Source: Rhodococcus maanshanensis NBRC 100610
GTDB taxonomy: Bacteria; Actinomycetota; Actinomycetes; Mycobacteriales; Mycobacteriaceae
Assembly: GCF_001894865.1 (NCBI RefSeq)
Contig: NZ_BCXA01000002.1
Span: forward strand, 62,001 to 126,000
Reading direction: 5' to 3'
Length of the DNA stretch: 64,000 nucleotides
The stretch's first letter is position 1. Each line of letters starts with the position of its first letter. Below the pieces are notes generated by a model, which worked only from the letters and a program-made list of their open reading frames with translations, ran no database searches and was not told where the DNA came from. The position numbers and the translations under genes are program-made. Shown piece after piece: positions 28,007 to 37,157 of the stretch.

Positions 28007-29320
28007 ATGACCGCTGTGCCCAGCACCGACGTCAACAATGCTTCGCTCGCCGAACTCGATCCCGAGGTCGCGGCCGCGATGAACGGCGAGCTGGCCCGTC
28101 AGCGCGACACCCTCGAGATGATCGCGTCCGAGAACTTCGTGCCGCGCGCGGTGCTGCAGGCCCAGGGCAGCGTGCTGACCAACAAGTACGCCGAGGGCTA
28201 CCCGGGCCGCCGCTACTACGGCGGCTGCGAGCACGTCGACGTCATCGAGGACCTGGCGCGCAACCGTGCCAAGGAGCTCTTCGGCGCCGAGTTCGCGAAC
28301 GTCCAGCCGCACTCGGGCGCGCAGGCGAACGCCGCGGTGCTGATGGCGCTGATGAACCCGGGCGAGAAGCTGCTCGGTCTCGACCTGGCGCACGGCGGCC
28401 ACCTGACGCACGGGATGAAGCTCAACTTTTCCGGCAAGCTCTACGACGTCGCGTCCTACGGGGTCAGCAAGGAAGACCACCGCATCGACATGGACGAGGT
28501 CCGCAAGATCGCCGTGGCCGAGAAGCCGAAGGTGATCGTCGCCGGCTGGTCCGCCTACCCGCGGCACGAGGACTTCGCCGAGTTCCGGTCCATCGCGGAC
28601 GAGGTCGGTGCCTACCTGTGGGTCGACATGGCGCACTTCGCCGGGCTGGTCGCGGCCGGCCTGCACCCGTCGCCGGTGCCCTATGCGGACGTCGTGTCCA
28701 CCACCGTGCACAAGACCCTCGGCGGCCCCCGCTCCGGCCTGATCCTGGCCAAGCAGGAGTGGGCCAAGAAGATCAACTCCGCGGTGTTCCCCGGCCAGCA
28801 GGGCGGGCCGCTCATGCACGCCATCGCCGCGAAGGCCGTCTCGCTCAAGATCGCGGGCACCGAGGAGTTCAAGGACCGTCAGGCCCGCACCCTGTCCGGT
28901 GCCCGGATCCTGGCCGAGCGTCTCACCGGCGCCGACGTCGCGGACAAGGGCATCTCCGTGCTCACCGGCGGCACCGACGTGCACCTGGTCCTGGTGGACC
29001 TGCGCAACTCGGCGCTGGACGGCCAGCAGGGCGAGGATCTGCTGCACGAGGTCGGCATCACCGTCAACCGCAACGCGGTGCCCTTCGACCCGCGTCCGCC
29101 GATGGTCACCTCCGGCCTGCGCATCGGCACCGCCGCGCTGGCGACCCGTGGGTTCGGCGACGCCGAGTTCACCGAGGTCGCGGACATCATCGCGACCGCG
29201 CTGGCCAAGGGCTCGGAGGCCGACTTCGCGGCGCTGCGCGCCCGGGTCTCGAAGCTGGCCCTCGACCTGCCGCTGTACGAGGGACTCGAGGACTGGGGTC
29301 TGCTCTCCAAGTCGGTCTAG
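28007..29320 (+). CDS. glyA: Serine hydroxymethyltransferase
   Basis: A 437-residue PLP enzyme interconverting serine and glycine with tetrahydrofolate, the main source of one-carbon units. The PLP lysine is Lys236 in [14 protein letters not shown]. Also present are MIASENF near residue 39, [13 protein letters not shown] at 61-73, and [10 protein letters not shown] at 205-214. ATG 28007 gives a short N-terminal extension before the family block, common in actinobacteria. It lies upstream of phoH2 as in M. tuberculosis. Confidence 0.96.
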   Translation: MTAVPSTDVNNASLAELDPEVAAAMNGELARQRDTLEMIASENFVPRAVLQAQGSVLTNKYAEGYPGRRYYGGCEHVDVIEDLARNRAKELFGAEFANVQPHSGAQANAAVLMALMNPGEKLLGLDLAHGGHLTHGMKLNFSGKLYDVASYGVSKEDHRIDMDEVRKIAVAEKPKVIVAGWSAYPRHEDFAEFRSIADEVGAYLWVDMAHFAGLVAAGLHPSPVPYADVVSTTVHKTLGGPRSGLILAKQEWAKKINSAVFPGQQGGPLMHAIAAKAVSLKIAGTEEFKDRQARTLSGARILAERLTGADVADKGISVLTGGTDVHLVLVDLRNSALDGQQGEDLLHEVGITVNRNAVPFDPRPPMVTSGLRIGTAALATRGFGDAEFTEVADIIATALAKGSEADFAALRARVSKLALDLPLYEGLEDWGLLSKSV

Positions 29321-29348
29321 CGTCTGAGCTGGAGTTAACGACGCGTTC

Positions 29349-29388
29349 ATCGGCGCCCTGCGTGTTGCGAGTGCAGCAGGGCGCCGAT
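29349..29388. terminator. Terminator hairpin after glyA
   Basis: A perfect 13-bp stem (29349-29361 with 29376-29388) and 14-base loop lie 28 bases after the glyA stop. No T-run follows. Confidence 0.75.
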
Positions 29389-29447
29389 CGCAGTAGCGTC
29401 CCCGGTAACAGGCAGCGGACGAGTTGCCTGTCCGGGAGGTTCTGATC

Positions 29448-29501
29448 GTGGCTGAAGTATTCAGTGCGAGGGGGCCGGCGCCCGGCCCTCGTGCGGATTG
29501 A
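29448..29501 (+). CDS. Possible 17-residue leader peptide upstream of phoH
   Basis: A GTG-started frame of 17 codons (VAEVFSARGPAPGPRAD) preceded by CGGGAGG at a good distance and ending 69 bases before the phoH start. The second half overlaps an imperfect GC-rich hairpin (about 29466-29490), an arrangement seen in leader peptides and attenuators. It is too short to judge by composition. M. tuberculosis phoH2 has an upstream coupled small gene (phoAT), but this ORF is much shorter and does not overlap phoH. Confidence 0.3.
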   Translation: MAEVFSARGPAPGPRAD

Positions 29502-29570
29502 CGCACCAGGGACGGACCGGCCCAGCGAACTGAAGTTTGCGCGGGCGCCGCGCAGGCATAGGAGCCTCAC

Positions 29571-30950
29571 GTGACCGCAACACGCTCCGTATCTGCCCAT
29601 TCCGGACATGCCGGGAACTCCCCGAGGTCCGCATCCACGAAGTCTCCCGAACGGTCAGTTCGCACCTACGTACTCGACACCTCGGTTCTGCTCTCGGATC
29701 CGTGGGCCGTCACTCGTTTCGCGGAGCACGAGGTGGTCCTGCCCCTGGTGGTGATCGGGGAGCTGGAGGGCAAACGCCACCACCACGAGCTGGGATGGTT
29801 TGCCCGCGAGGCACTTCGGATGCTCGACGACCTGCGGATCGAGCACGGACGGCTGGATCAGCCGGTTCCGATCGGCTCCGACTACGGCACGCTCCAGGTG
29901 GAGCTCAACCACACCGACCCCTCGGTCCTCCCGATCGGATTCCGGACCGACTCAAACGATTCCAGGATTCTGGCCTGTGCCCTCAACCTCGCCGCCGAGG
30001 GCAAGGACGTGGTCCTGGTCAGCAAGGACATCCCCCTGCGGGTCAAGGCAGGTGCGGTCGGCCTGCCCGCCGACGAGTACCACGCACACGACGTGGTCCC
30101 GTCGGGATGGACGGGGATGACCGAGCTCGATGTTGCCTCGACCAGGATCGACGAGCTGTTCTCGGACGGGGTCATCGATCTCGACGAGGCGCGAGAGCTG
30201 CCCTGTCACACCGGAATCCGGCTGATGGGCGGAAGCTCCAGCGCGCTGGGGCGGGTGACCCCGGACAAGCGGGTGCAGCTGGTCCGCGGCGAGCGGGAGG
30301 CCTTCGGCCTGCACGGCCGCTCGGCCGAACAGCGGATCGCCCTCGACCTGTTGCTCGACGAGAGCATCGGCATCATCTCGCTCGGCGGCAAGGCAGGCAC
30401 CGGCAAGTCGGCGCTCGCCCTGACCGCGGGGTTGGAAGCGGTGCTCGAGCGTCGCACCCACAGGAAGGTGGTGGTCTTCCGGCCGCTGTATGCGGTCGGC
30501 GGACAGGAGCTCGGTTACCTGCCCGGCAGCGAGAGCGAGAAGATGGGGCCGTGGGCGCAGGCGGTGTTCGACACCCTCGACGGCCTGGCGAGTCCCGAGG
30601 TGATGGACGAGGTGATCAGCCGCGGGATGCTGGAAGTGTTGCCGCTCACCCACATTCGCGGCCGGTCGCTGCACGACTCGTTCGTGATCGTGGACGAGGC
30701 GCAGTCTCTCGAGCGCAATGTGCTGCTCACGGTGCTGTCCCGGCTCGGCACCGGGTCGCGGGTGGTGCTCACCCATGACGTCGCCCAGCGCGACAACCTG
30801 AGGGTCGGCAGGCACGACGGCGTCGCCGCGGTGATCGAGAAACTCAAGGGGCACCCGCTCTTCGCCCACGTCACGCTCACCCGTAGCGAGCGCTCGCCGA
30901 TCGCGGCGCTGGTGACCGAGATGCTCGAGGAGTTCGGTCCGACCGCCTGA
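29571..30950 (+). CDS. phoH2: PIN-PhoH fusion ATPase (PhoH2)
   Basis: A 459-residue fusion. The N-terminal PIN ribonuclease domain (about 31-160) starts at YVLDTSVLL with Asp36. The C-terminal PhoH ATPase (about 225-459) has Walker [10 protein letters not shown] near 271-279 and Walker B VIVDEAQ near 372-378. In mycobacteria PhoH2 is an RNA helicase-nuclease that unwinds and cuts RNA. GTG 29571 follows ATAGGAGCC. In M. tuberculosis it sits beside glyA (Rv1093 and Rv1095). No full-length antitoxin-like partner gene is visible upstream. Confidence 0.93.
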   Translation: MTATRSVSAHSGHAGNSPRSASTKSPERSVRTYVLDTSVLLSDPWAVTRFAEHEVVLPLVVIGELEGKRHHHELGWFAREALRMLDDLRIEHGRLDQPVPIGSDYGTLQVELNHTDPSVLPIGFRTDSNDSRILACALNLAAEGKDVVLVSKDIPLRVKAGAVGLPADEYHAHDVVPSGWTGMTELDVASTRIDELFSDGVIDLDEARELPCHTGIRLMGGSSSALGRVTPDKRVQLVRGEREAFGLHGRSAEQRIALDLLLDESIGIISLGGKAGTGKSALALTAGLEAVLERRTHRKVVVFRPLYAVGGQELGYLPGSESEKMGPWAQAVFDTLDGLASPEVMDEVISRGMLEVLPLTHIRGRSLHDSFVIVDEAQSLERNVLLTVLSRLGTGSRVVLTHDVAQRDNLRVGRHDGVAAVIEKLKGHPLFAHVTLTRSERSPIAALVTEMLEEFGPTA

Positions 30951-30958
30951 CGCGAGGG

Positions 30959-30986
30959 TGGGGAGGCCCGGTCTCGGGCCTCCCCA
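30959..30986. terminator. Terminator hairpin after phoH
   Basis: A 12-bp perfect stem (tggggaggcccg, 30959-30970, with 30975-30986) and a four-base loop. It lies nine bases after the phoH stop and five before the stop of the convergent 40-residue gene, so it serves both. Confidence 0.8.
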
Positions 30987-30990
30987 TCTG

Positions 30991-31113
30991 CTACTGCTGC
31001 GGGGACTGGTCCTGAGCCGGCGCCTGAGCCGTCTTGTCCGTGCCGCGGAGCTTGCGCCACTGGGTGGTGGCGACGTACTTGATGAGCAGGCCGTAGTTGC
31101 GGAGCTTTTCCAT
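30991..31113 (-). CDS. Conserved-looking 40-residue protein
   Basis: A short frame encoding a 40-residue basic protein (MEKLRNYGLLIKYV at the start, Gln/Pro-rich tail). Support is indirect: ATG 31113 is preceded by AAGGGA, and the frame ends at a hairpin shared with phoH. No known domain is recognised. The first 15 residues could be an amphipathic helix. It is divergent from the SNF2/SWIM pair and shares with it an intergenic region holding three CCGGATCG half-sites. Confidence 0.5.
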   Translation of the reverse strand: MEKLRNYGLLIKYVATTQWRKLRGTDKTAQAPAQDQSPQQ

Positions 31114-31201
31114 CGTGGTCCCTTCGATACCGGATCGTGAGTCGATCCGGTGAATTCTATTGGTAGGCAGACACGCCGGATCGACACCCGTCAATGTCGG
31201 G
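31114..31201. promoter_or_regulatory. Divergent region with three CCGGATCG half-sites
   Basis: CCGGATCG occurs at 31130-31137, inverted at 31143-31150 and direct again at 31176-31183. The first two form a perfect 8-bp dyad with a 5-base spacer. The two inner-to-outer extensions agree (ACCGGATCGAC type for copies two and three). This looks like an operator between the 40-residue gene and the SNF2/SWIM operon; no cognate regulator is identifiable. Confidence 0.5.
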
Positions 31202-33181
31202 ATGAACACACCTCACCAGGGCTTTTCATGGTCCGGATCATTGGCGCGCACCGCAGCGGTCTACGTACCATCGGCGGGCGTGCACGGTGAGAGCGAAATG
31301 ATCGACGCGGATTCGGACTGGGTTCACCCGCGTCTGCTGCAGGCGACCTTCGTCCCGGTTCTCGGGGCGATGGCGTGGTGGGGCACAGATGACGTGGCGG
31401 CCGAGCTGGCTCGGTTGGGCCTGCCGCAGGGCCGGGCGGCCAGCTGCCGGTTTGCGGTTCCAGTCGGCGGTGCCGTCGCGCCGCGCACGGTCGATGCGCG
31501 ATTGGTCGATCTGGTGGACGCGCTGCCGGCATTGCGGGCGATGGACCCGGGCGAGGGCGCGGGGAGATCCGTCCGCTCGTGGTGCGCGGCCGCGCATCTC
31601 GCGGGCGGGGACCAGGCAGCGAGCGGGGACCGGCGCGCCGAGCTCGCCGCGCAGATGCCCGCCGCGGCCCACGCCGTGCCGAACGAGGACGAGTCGGCGA
31701 TCCCGGCCGCGCTCGCCTCGCTGAACAGCTTCATCTCGGCGGCACGGACCACTGACGATTTGGCGGCGGCCCATGTCCGCGCCACGCTGCGGCCGTATCA
31801 GGTCCAGGGGGTCGCCTGGCTCCTGGCGCTCGACGAGGTGGGCGGCGGCATCCTCGCCGACGAGATGGGGCTCGGCAAGACGCTGCAGGCCATCTGCGTG
31901 CTCGCCACCCGAAACGAACGGGGTCCACATCTCGTGGTGTGCCCGACCTCGGTGGTCGGGAACTGGCGTCGCGAGCTCGCGCGGTTCGCCCCCGACGTCC
32001 CGGTGATCGTCCATCACGGCGGGGGCAGGGCTCTGCCCGCGACGGTGAGCCCGGGGACCGTGGTACTGACCAGCTACGGACTGCTGCGCTCGGACGTCGA
32101 CCGACTGGGCGAAGTGACGTGGGACGCTGTCATATTCGACGAGGCGCAGCAGATCAAGAATCCCGATTCCCTCGCGGCCAGGGCGGCGGCGCGGCTGTCC
32201 GCGCGGATTCGGGTCGCCGTGACCGGAACCCCGGTCGAGAACCGGCTCGACGACCTGTGGTCGATCTTCCGCGCGGTCAACCCGGCACTGTTGGGTACCA
32301 GGGCACGCTTCCGTCAGCGCTTCGTCGTCCCGATCGAGTCCAGACGATCGGCGACGGCTGCGGCGCGGCTCGGCGCACTCATCGCGCCACACGTGCTGCG
32401 GCGTACCAAGGCCGAGGTGGCCACCGAGCTACCGGACAAGCAGTACTCGACCGTCGCGTGCACGCTGTCCGACGAGCAGGTTCGGCTGTACCGTCACGCG
32501 GTGGAGCGCGCGTTCGACGCGGGGCTCGGCAGTGGAATCGCCCGGCGCGGCAACGTGCTCGCACTGCTGACCACCCTGAAGCAGGTCTGCAACCATCCCG
32601 AACAGCTCCTCGGCGACGGAGGCGCGCTGCGCGGTAGGTCGGGCAAGTTCGACCGGGCTGCCGAAATGCTCTCGGAGATAGTCGAAGACGGGGACCGGGC
32701 CCTGGTGTTCACCCAGTACCGCACGATGGGGGAGCTGTTGTCGACGCACCTGACGACCGAGCTCGGGGTCGGCGAGATCCCCTTCCTGCACGGTGGTCTG
32801 AGCGCACGGGCGCGGGACCGGATGGTCCAAGAGTTCCAGGATGGTCCCGACGCGCCGCCCGTGCTCATCCTGAGTCTGCGCGCGGCGGGATTCGGCCTGA
32901 ATCTGACCCGGGCCAGCCATGTCGTGCACTACGACCGATGGTGGAATCCCGCGGTCGAGGACCAGGCCACGGACCGGGCGCACCGGATCGGCCAACGCCG
33001 AACGGTGAACGTGTACTCCCTCGTCACCGGCGGCACCATCGAGGACCACATCGCCTCGATGCACGAATCGAAGCGCGCTCTGGCGGAATCGATTTCGCGG
33101 AACTCGGAGGTCGAGCTGGCTGAGCTGGCCGACGACGAGCTGCGCTCGCTGCTCGACCTCGACGCGGTGGGTGCTCGATGA
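31202..33181 (+). CDS. SNF2-family DNA-dependent ATPase, short form
   Basis: A Swi2/Snf2-type superfamily 2 ATPase of about 659 residues. With ATG 31202, Walker A is DEMGLGKT at 220-227, the DEAD-box position reads DEAQ at 313-316, and motif VI is DRAHRIGQ at 591-598. The stop overlaps the next gene's ATG (ATGA). SNF2 genes paired with SWIM genes are common in actinobacteria, but their products are usually near 1000 residues with an SNF2_assoc N-terminal half. Here only about 195 residues precede the helicase core, so the N-terminus is shortened. Alternative starts are 31160 and ATG 31298, which has the better GGTGAG site. The cellular role is unknown; DNA repair or chromosome remodelling is possible. 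Confidence 0.83.
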   Translation: MNTPHQGFSWSGSLARTAAVYVPSAGVHGESEMIDADSDWVHPRLLQATFVPVLGAMAWWGTDDVAAELARLGLPQGRAASCRFAVPVGGAVAPRTVDARLVDLVDALPALRAMDPGEGAGRSVRSWCAAAHLAGGDQAASGDRRAELAAQMPAAAHAVPNEDESAIPAALASLNSFISAARTTDDLAAAHVRATLRPYQVQGVAWLLALDEVGGGILADEMGLGKTLQAICVLATRNERGPHLVVCPTSVVGNWRRELARFAPDVPVIVHHGGGRALPATVSPGTVVLTSYGLLRSDVDRLGEVTWDAVIFDEAQQIKNPDSLAARAAARLSARIRVAVTGTPVENRLDDLWSIFRAVNPALLGTRARFRQRFVVPIESRRSATAAARLGALIAPHVLRRTKAEVATELPDKQYSTVACTLSDEQVRLYRHAVERAFDAGLGSGIARRGNVLALLTTLKQVCNHPEQLLGDGGALRGRSGKFDRAAEMLSEIVEDGDRALVFTQYRTMGELLSTHLTTELGVGEIPFLHGGLSARARDRMVQEFQDGPDAPPVLILSLRAAGFGLNLTRASHVVHYDRWWNPAVEDQATDRAHRIGQRRTVNVYSLVTGGTIEDHIASMHESKRALAESISRNSEVELAELADDELRSLLDLDAVGAR

Positions 33182-33756
33182 CGGCAGCAGAGTTCGGCGC
33201 AACGGCGTGGGGGCGGGTCTGGCTTCGCACGATCGAGTCGACGGCCGCCTCGGCGCCGAATGCGCAGCTGCCCCACGCGCGGAGACTGGCCAGGGGTGGC
33301 GCGGTGACCCTAACGGACGTATCGGCGGGCCGGGTCGACGCGGAGGTGGTGGTGAAGCAGAAGTCCTACGCGATCACCGTCGATGTGCCGCGCTGGGATG
33401 CGGATGCGTTGGTGCGGGTGCGCGAGGTACTCGGCGGGGCGGGGCTCAGCGACGGCGGCGCGTCGGGTGATCTCCCGGACGCGTTGGTGGCGCAGCTGCA
33501 GGGGGCGGGCATCGTGGTCGCCGCGACACCGGCGGAGTGCGGGGCGACGTGTGCCTGCACGGGTCGCCGGGCGCCATGCCTGCACCACCTGGCGACCGTG
33601 TATGCCCTCGTCCAGCTGATCGACGAGGAACCGGCGCTGGCCGTCCGGTTGCGGTCCGATGGCTCGGTCGCCGTCGGCTCGGCTGGTCCGGGGTCGCGGG
33701 GGCGGCGGGACTGGATCGCCCTGGCCGAGGTGGACCCGGAGTCGTTCTACGGTTGA
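33178..33756 (+). CDS. SWIM zinc-finger protein partner of the SNF2 ATPase, short form
   Basis: A 192-residue protein with a SWIM finger: Cys125-x-Cys127-x6-Cys134-x-His136 (CAC...CLH), the CxCxnCxH pattern expected to bind zinc and mediate DNA or protein contact. An additional Cys121 precedes it. ATG 33178 overlaps the SNF2 stop, so the two proteins are translated together and probably act together. Usual partners are longer, so both members of this pair are reduced. Confidence 0.8.
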   Translation: MTAAEFGATAWGRVWLRTIESTAASAPNAQLPHARRLARGGAVTLTDVSAGRVDAEVVVKQKSYAITVDVPRWDADALVRVREVLGGAGLSDGGASGDLPDALVAQLQGAGIVVAATPAECGATCACTGRRAPCLHHLATVYALVQLIDEEPALAVRLRSDGSVAVGSAGPGSRGRRDWIALAEVDPESFYG

Positions 33757-33782
33757 CGGGCAGCTGTTCGGACGCCGACTTC

Positions 33783-34268
33783 TCAATCGCGCAGCGCGGT
33801 GACCTCGCTGAGGTAGCCGGTGCCGCGTCCGCCACGCCTGCCGGTCACGGCCCTGGCCGCGCCGACCAGGATGCCGCGGACGACGTCGCGGATGCTGAAG
33901 TAGTCCCGCCAGACCGCGATCTTGCCGTCGCGCAGCTCGAACGTGCCGCACACCCAGAACTCGGCGTTGAGCGGTCCGACGCCGAGCAGGTCGGTGCGCT
34001 CGGTGAGGACCATGCCGTACTCGCCCGCAGCGTGGTGCATGATCACGTCGAATCGGAGGCCGGGGCGGGCGAGTTGCCGCAGCACCCTGGTCACCAGGGG
34101 GTATCCGCGCAGGATCGGCAGCGAGACGTTGTGCCAGGCGATCTCGGAATGCAGGTACGCGGCCGCGGTGTCGACATCGGTCCTGGCCAGGGCGGCCAGG
34201 AACTCGCGCACGACCAGGACGTCGGCGGGTGTGTCGACGGAACTCGATTCGAGGTCTACCAGACTCAT
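33783..34268 (-). CDS. Limonene-1,2-epoxide hydrolase-like (NTF2-fold) protein
   Basis: A 161-residue NTF2-fold protein. Family-like features are VREFLAALARTDVDTAAAYL near the N-terminus, FELRDGKIAVWRDYF (about 122-136), and Arg and Asp residues that could form the Asp-Arg-Asp catalytic set of limonene epoxide hydrolases. Assignment to LEH rather than to a generic SnoaL-like protein is tentative and the substrate is unknown. ATG 34268 is chosen; the frame to 34475 runs antisense to the neighbouring start region. Confidence 0.65.
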   Translation of the reverse strand: MSLVDLESSSVDTPADVLVVREFLAALARTDVDTAAAYLHSEIAWHNVSLPILRGYPLVTRVLRQLARPGLRFDVIMHHAAGEYGMVLTERTDLLGVGPLNAEFWVCGTFELRDGKIAVWRDYFSIRDVVRGILVGAARAVTGRRGGRGTGYLSEVTALRD

Positions 34269-34437
34269 GTCGATCCGATCGCTCGTGTGGTCAGTGGACG
34301 GTGTCCCGACCGTACCGGTCGAGCGCGCCGGGAGGAGGGCCGGACAGCCGCCGAGTTCGGCGACTGCTGCTCGTCCGCCACCGAACCCGAATCGGCCGGA
34401 TGCTTGACCACGCGTGCCTCGCGGGACACCATGTGGT

Positions 34438-35091
34438 GTGCGCAAATTGGCGAGCGCGATCCTCTCGACCGTCATCGCAACGGTGCTGGCGCTGCTCTGT
34501 GCGCCGCACGCCCTGGCTCAGGGGCCCTGGTTCGACGGGGCCGTCGGCGGGGCAACTCAGGTCATCGCCGTCCGTGGTTCGGGCGGCTCGGACGCCACCC
34601 TGGAGGCCTGGCAGCGGTCCCCGCTCGGCTGGCACCGCATCTCCCCGACCCTGCCCGCAAAGGTCGGGGCGGACGGGTTCACGGATGCTGCCAGGGACGG
34701 CGTGCCCGCGACCCCGGAGGGCGTGTTCAGCCTGGACGCGGCCTTCGGCACGGCCGGGAACCCCGGCGGCGGCCTGCCGTACCGGAAGGTGGGTCCGAAC
34801 GACTGGTGGGACGGCGACCCGGACAGCGCGACCTACAACACGCATCAGGTCTGCGCCCCGGGGTCCTGCGCCTTCGACGAGTCGGCCAGCGAGGAGCTGG
34901 AGATCCCCGCGTACCGCTACGCGGTGGTGATGGGCGTCAACAAGGAGCGGGTGCCGGGCGGCGGCGGTGCCTTCTTCCTGCACGTCTCGAATGGTGAGCC
35001 CACGTTGGGCTGCGTCGCGGTGAGCGAGGGCGCACTGGTCTGGCTGATCCGGTGGCTGCAGCCGGGCGCGGTCATCGCCATCGCGGACTGA
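34438..35091 (+). CDS. Secreted L,D-transpeptidase (YkuD-like) catalytic-domain protein
   Basis: A 217-residue exported protein. The signal peptide is about residues 1-27 (ending ALAQG). The YkuD-type active site is visible as HVSNGEPTLGCVAVS, with His182 and nucleophilic Cys192, the arrangement of enzymes making 3-3 peptidoglycan links or attaching proteins. The HxxG and SxGC spacing is slightly atypical (TLGC), so it may belong to a diverged branch. GTG 34438 puts the signal peptide right at the N-terminus. It is flanked by two NTF2-fold genes with no obvious functional link. Confidence 0.78.
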   Translation: MRKLASAILSTVIATVLALLCAPHALAQGPWFDGAVGGATQVIAVRGSGGSDATLEAWQRSPLGWHRISPTLPAKVGADGFTDAARDGVPATPEGVFSLDAAFGTAGNPGGGLPYRKVGPNDWWDGDPDSATYNTHQVCAPGSCAFDESASEELEIPAYRYAVVMGVNKERVPGGGGAFFLHVSNGEPTLGCVAVSEGALVWLIRWLQPGAVIAIAD

Positions 35092-35123
35092 GCGCGGTCC
35101 CGTCGACTGCCAGGGAGGCCGGA

Positions 35124-35660
35124 GTGAACAGCGATCGATCCACCCCCTCGGCGGACGCGAAGTCGATTGCCGTGCGCAGTATCGAGTTCGTGGCCGCGGG
35201 CGGCCGCGAGGACTTCGACGCCATCATTCATCCGGAGGCCCTCAATCACGAGACCAAGACCGAGCCCCCGCACACCCGGGTCCCCGGACCCGCTTCCTGG
35301 CATGCGACCGCGCTCTGGCTGCGCCAGCCGTTCGCGGACCTGCATTTCGAGATTCGGAACGTGGTGGCGGATGGTGACCTCGTCGCGGTCGAGGTGACCA
35401 TGAGCGGTCGCCACGTCGGACTGTTCCTGAACTTCGACGAGAGCGGCGCCGTCGCCGGGGCCTTCCCGCCTACTGGCCGGAGTTTCGCTGTCGCCCAATC
35501 GCATTGGGTTCGAATCGAGAACGGCCTGGTGATCGAGCACTGGGCCACCCGCGACGATCTCGGTATGGCCGAGCAACTCGGCTGGTTGGAGCCGAGCCCG
35601 GCCTACCTGACGCGGATGCTGTGGGCCAAGCGCCGTGCCAGGAAGGCGCGGCCGGTCTGA
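35124..35660 (+). CDS. SnoaL-like polyketide cyclase/ester cyclase family protein
   Basis: A 178-residue NTF2-fold protein of the SnoaL-like type. Conserved features are RSIEFVAAGG near the start, WLRQPFADLHFEI in the centre, VAVEVTMSGRHVG, and the C-terminal IEHWATRDDLGMAEQLG. Such proteins often serve as orphan cyclase-like enzymes; no biosynthetic cluster is present here. GTG 35124 follows GGGAGGCCGGA. The stop lies three bases from the convergent fumC stop. Confidence 0.75.
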   Translation: MNSDRSTPSADAKSIAVRSIEFVAAGGREDFDAIIHPEALNHETKTEPPHTRVPGPASWHATALWLRQPFADLHFEIRNVVADGDLVAVEVTMSGRHVGLFLNFDESGAVAGAFPPTGRSFAVAQSHWVRIENGLVIEHWATRDDLGMAEQLGWLEPSPAYLTRMLWAKRRARKARPV

Positions 35661-35663
35661 CGG

Positions 35664-37067
35664 CTACTCCTCGACCTTCGCCATCGCGAGGACGTCGAGA
35701 CGGCTGTCGAGTTCCGCCTCGGTCAGCTTCTCGGGGACCAGCCCGCGGTCGATCACCGTCTGGCGGATCGTCTTGCGCTCCTTGAGTGCCTCCTTCGCGA
35801 CGGCGGCGGCCTCCTCGTAGCCGATCGCGGAGTTCAGTGGCGTCACGATCGACGGAGACGACTCCGCGAGCGTCCTGAGGTGCTCCGTGTTGGCGACGAG
35901 GCCGGAGACGCACTTGTCGGCGAACAGTCGGGAGACGTTGGCGAGCAAGCGGAATGACTCGAGCAGGTTGCGGGCCATCATCGGGATGTTCACGTTGAGC
36001 TCGAAGGCGCCGGCTGCGCCGCCCCAGGCGACGGCCGCATCGTTCCCGACGACCTGCGCGGCCACCTGCGTGACCGCTTCCGGCAGAACGGGATTCACCT
36101 TGCCCGGCATGATCGACGAGCCGGGCTGCAGGTCGGGGAGTCGGATCTCGCCGAGCCCGGTCAGCGGGCCCGATCCCATCCAGCGGATGTCGTTCGCGAT
36201 CTTGGTGAGCGAGACCGCGATGGTCCGCAGAGCGCCCGACGCCTCGACCAACCCGTCACGGGCGGCCTGAGCCTCAAAGCTGTTGCGCGCCGGGGAGAGA
36301 GCGTCGATCCCGGTGGCGCTGACGAGTTCGGCGACCACCATCGGGCCGAACCCGTCGGGGGCGTTGAGCCCGGTGCCGACCGCGGTGCCGCCGATCGGGA
36401 GCTCGCCGAGCCGGGGTAGGGCGGACATGATCCGTTCGATGCCTGCCTCGACCTGTCGGGCGTAGCCGCCGAACTCCTGCCCGAGGGTCACCGGCACCGC
36501 ATCCATGAGGTGGGTCCGACCGGACTTGACGACGGACTTCCATTCGGAGGCCTTGTCGAACAGCGCCAGCCGCAGATGATCGAGCCCGGGGATCAGCGCC
36601 TTCACCGCGGACTCCGTGGCCGCGAGGTGGGTGGCGGTGGGGAAGGTGTCGTTCGAGGACTGCGACATGTTGACGTGATCGTTGGGGTGCACCTCGACGC
36701 CGTTCGCCTTCGCGATCGACGCGATGACCTCGTTGGCGTTCATGTTGGAGCTGGTGCCGGAGCCGGTCTGGAACACGTCGATCGGGAACTGGTCGTCGTG
36801 CCTGCCGTCGGCGATCTCGTTGGCGGCCGAGATGATGGCGTCGGCCTTGACGGCGTCGAGCAGGCCGAGGTCCTTGTTGACCTGCGCGCAGGCGGCCTTG
36901 AGCAGGCCCATCGCCCGGATCTGGGCGCGTTCGAGGCCGCGGCCGCTGATCGGGAAGTTCTCCACAGCGCGCTGGGTCTGGGCCCGCCACAGCGCGTCGA
37001 TCGGGACCCGGACCTCGCCCATGGTGTCGTGCTCGATGCGGAACTGCGATTCGGCGTTCTCAGTCAT
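35664..37067 (-). CDS. fumC: Class II fumarate hydratase
   Basis: A 467-residue fumarase of the iron-free class II type, hydrating fumarate to malate in the TCA cycle. The superfamily signature [10 protein letters not shown] is near residue 320, holding the mobile-loop catalytic Ser; [15 protein letters not shown] (about 182-196) contains the substrate-binding His. [18 protein letters not shown] is also present. Gene order glpX then fumC matches M. tuberculosis (fum Rv1098c, glpX Rv1099c). A family B element lies in the glpX-fumC gap, 22 bases before the fumC ATG. Confidence 0.96.
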   Translation of the reverse strand: MTENAESQFRIEHDTMGEVRVPIDALWRAQTQRAVENFPISGRGLERAQIRAMGLLKAACAQVNKDLGLLDAVKADAIISAANEIADGRHDDQFPIDVFQTGSGTSSNMNANEVIASIAKANGVEVHPNDHVNMSQSSNDTFPTATHLAATESAVKALIPGLDHLRLALFDKASEWKSVVKSGRTHLMDAVPVTLGQEFGGYARQVEAGIERIMSALPRLGELPIGGTAVGTGLNAPDGFGPMVVAELVSATGIDALSPARNSFEAQAARDGLVEASGALRTIAVSLTKIANDIRWMGSGPLTGLGEIRLPDLQPGSSIMPGKVNPVLPEAVTQVAAQVVGNDAAVAWGGAAGAFELNVNIPMMARNLLESFRLLANVSRLFADKCVSGLVANTEHLRTLAESSPSIVTPLNSAIGYEEAAAVAKEALKERKTIRQTVIDRGLVPEKLTEAELDSRLDVLAMAKVEE

Positions 37068-37088
37068 ACCTAGCAGCTTGCCACCGAA

Positions 37089-37157
37089 GCGGCTTCGCCG
37101 CCTGTGCGCGATTTGTACCCCAACCGGGGTACAAATCGCGCACAGGCGCGTAGCGCC
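37089..37157. repeat. Family B three-hairpin element in the glpX-fumC gap
   Basis: Small hairpin gcggc-TTC-gccgc (37089-37101), perfect 22-bp palindrome (37100-37121 with 37126-37147) and small hairpin ggcgc-GTA-gcgcc (37145-37157), which abuts the glpX stop on the minus strand. The core is TTTGTACCCC, a different core from the copies at 12.8, 14.1 and 25.7 kb but similar to 17158-17214. Confidence 0.9.

Noticed and set aside
26738-29506. A 922-codon minus-strand frame
   Set aside because: It is antisense to DUF885 and glyA, both well supported by active-site motifs; a high-GC third-position artefact.
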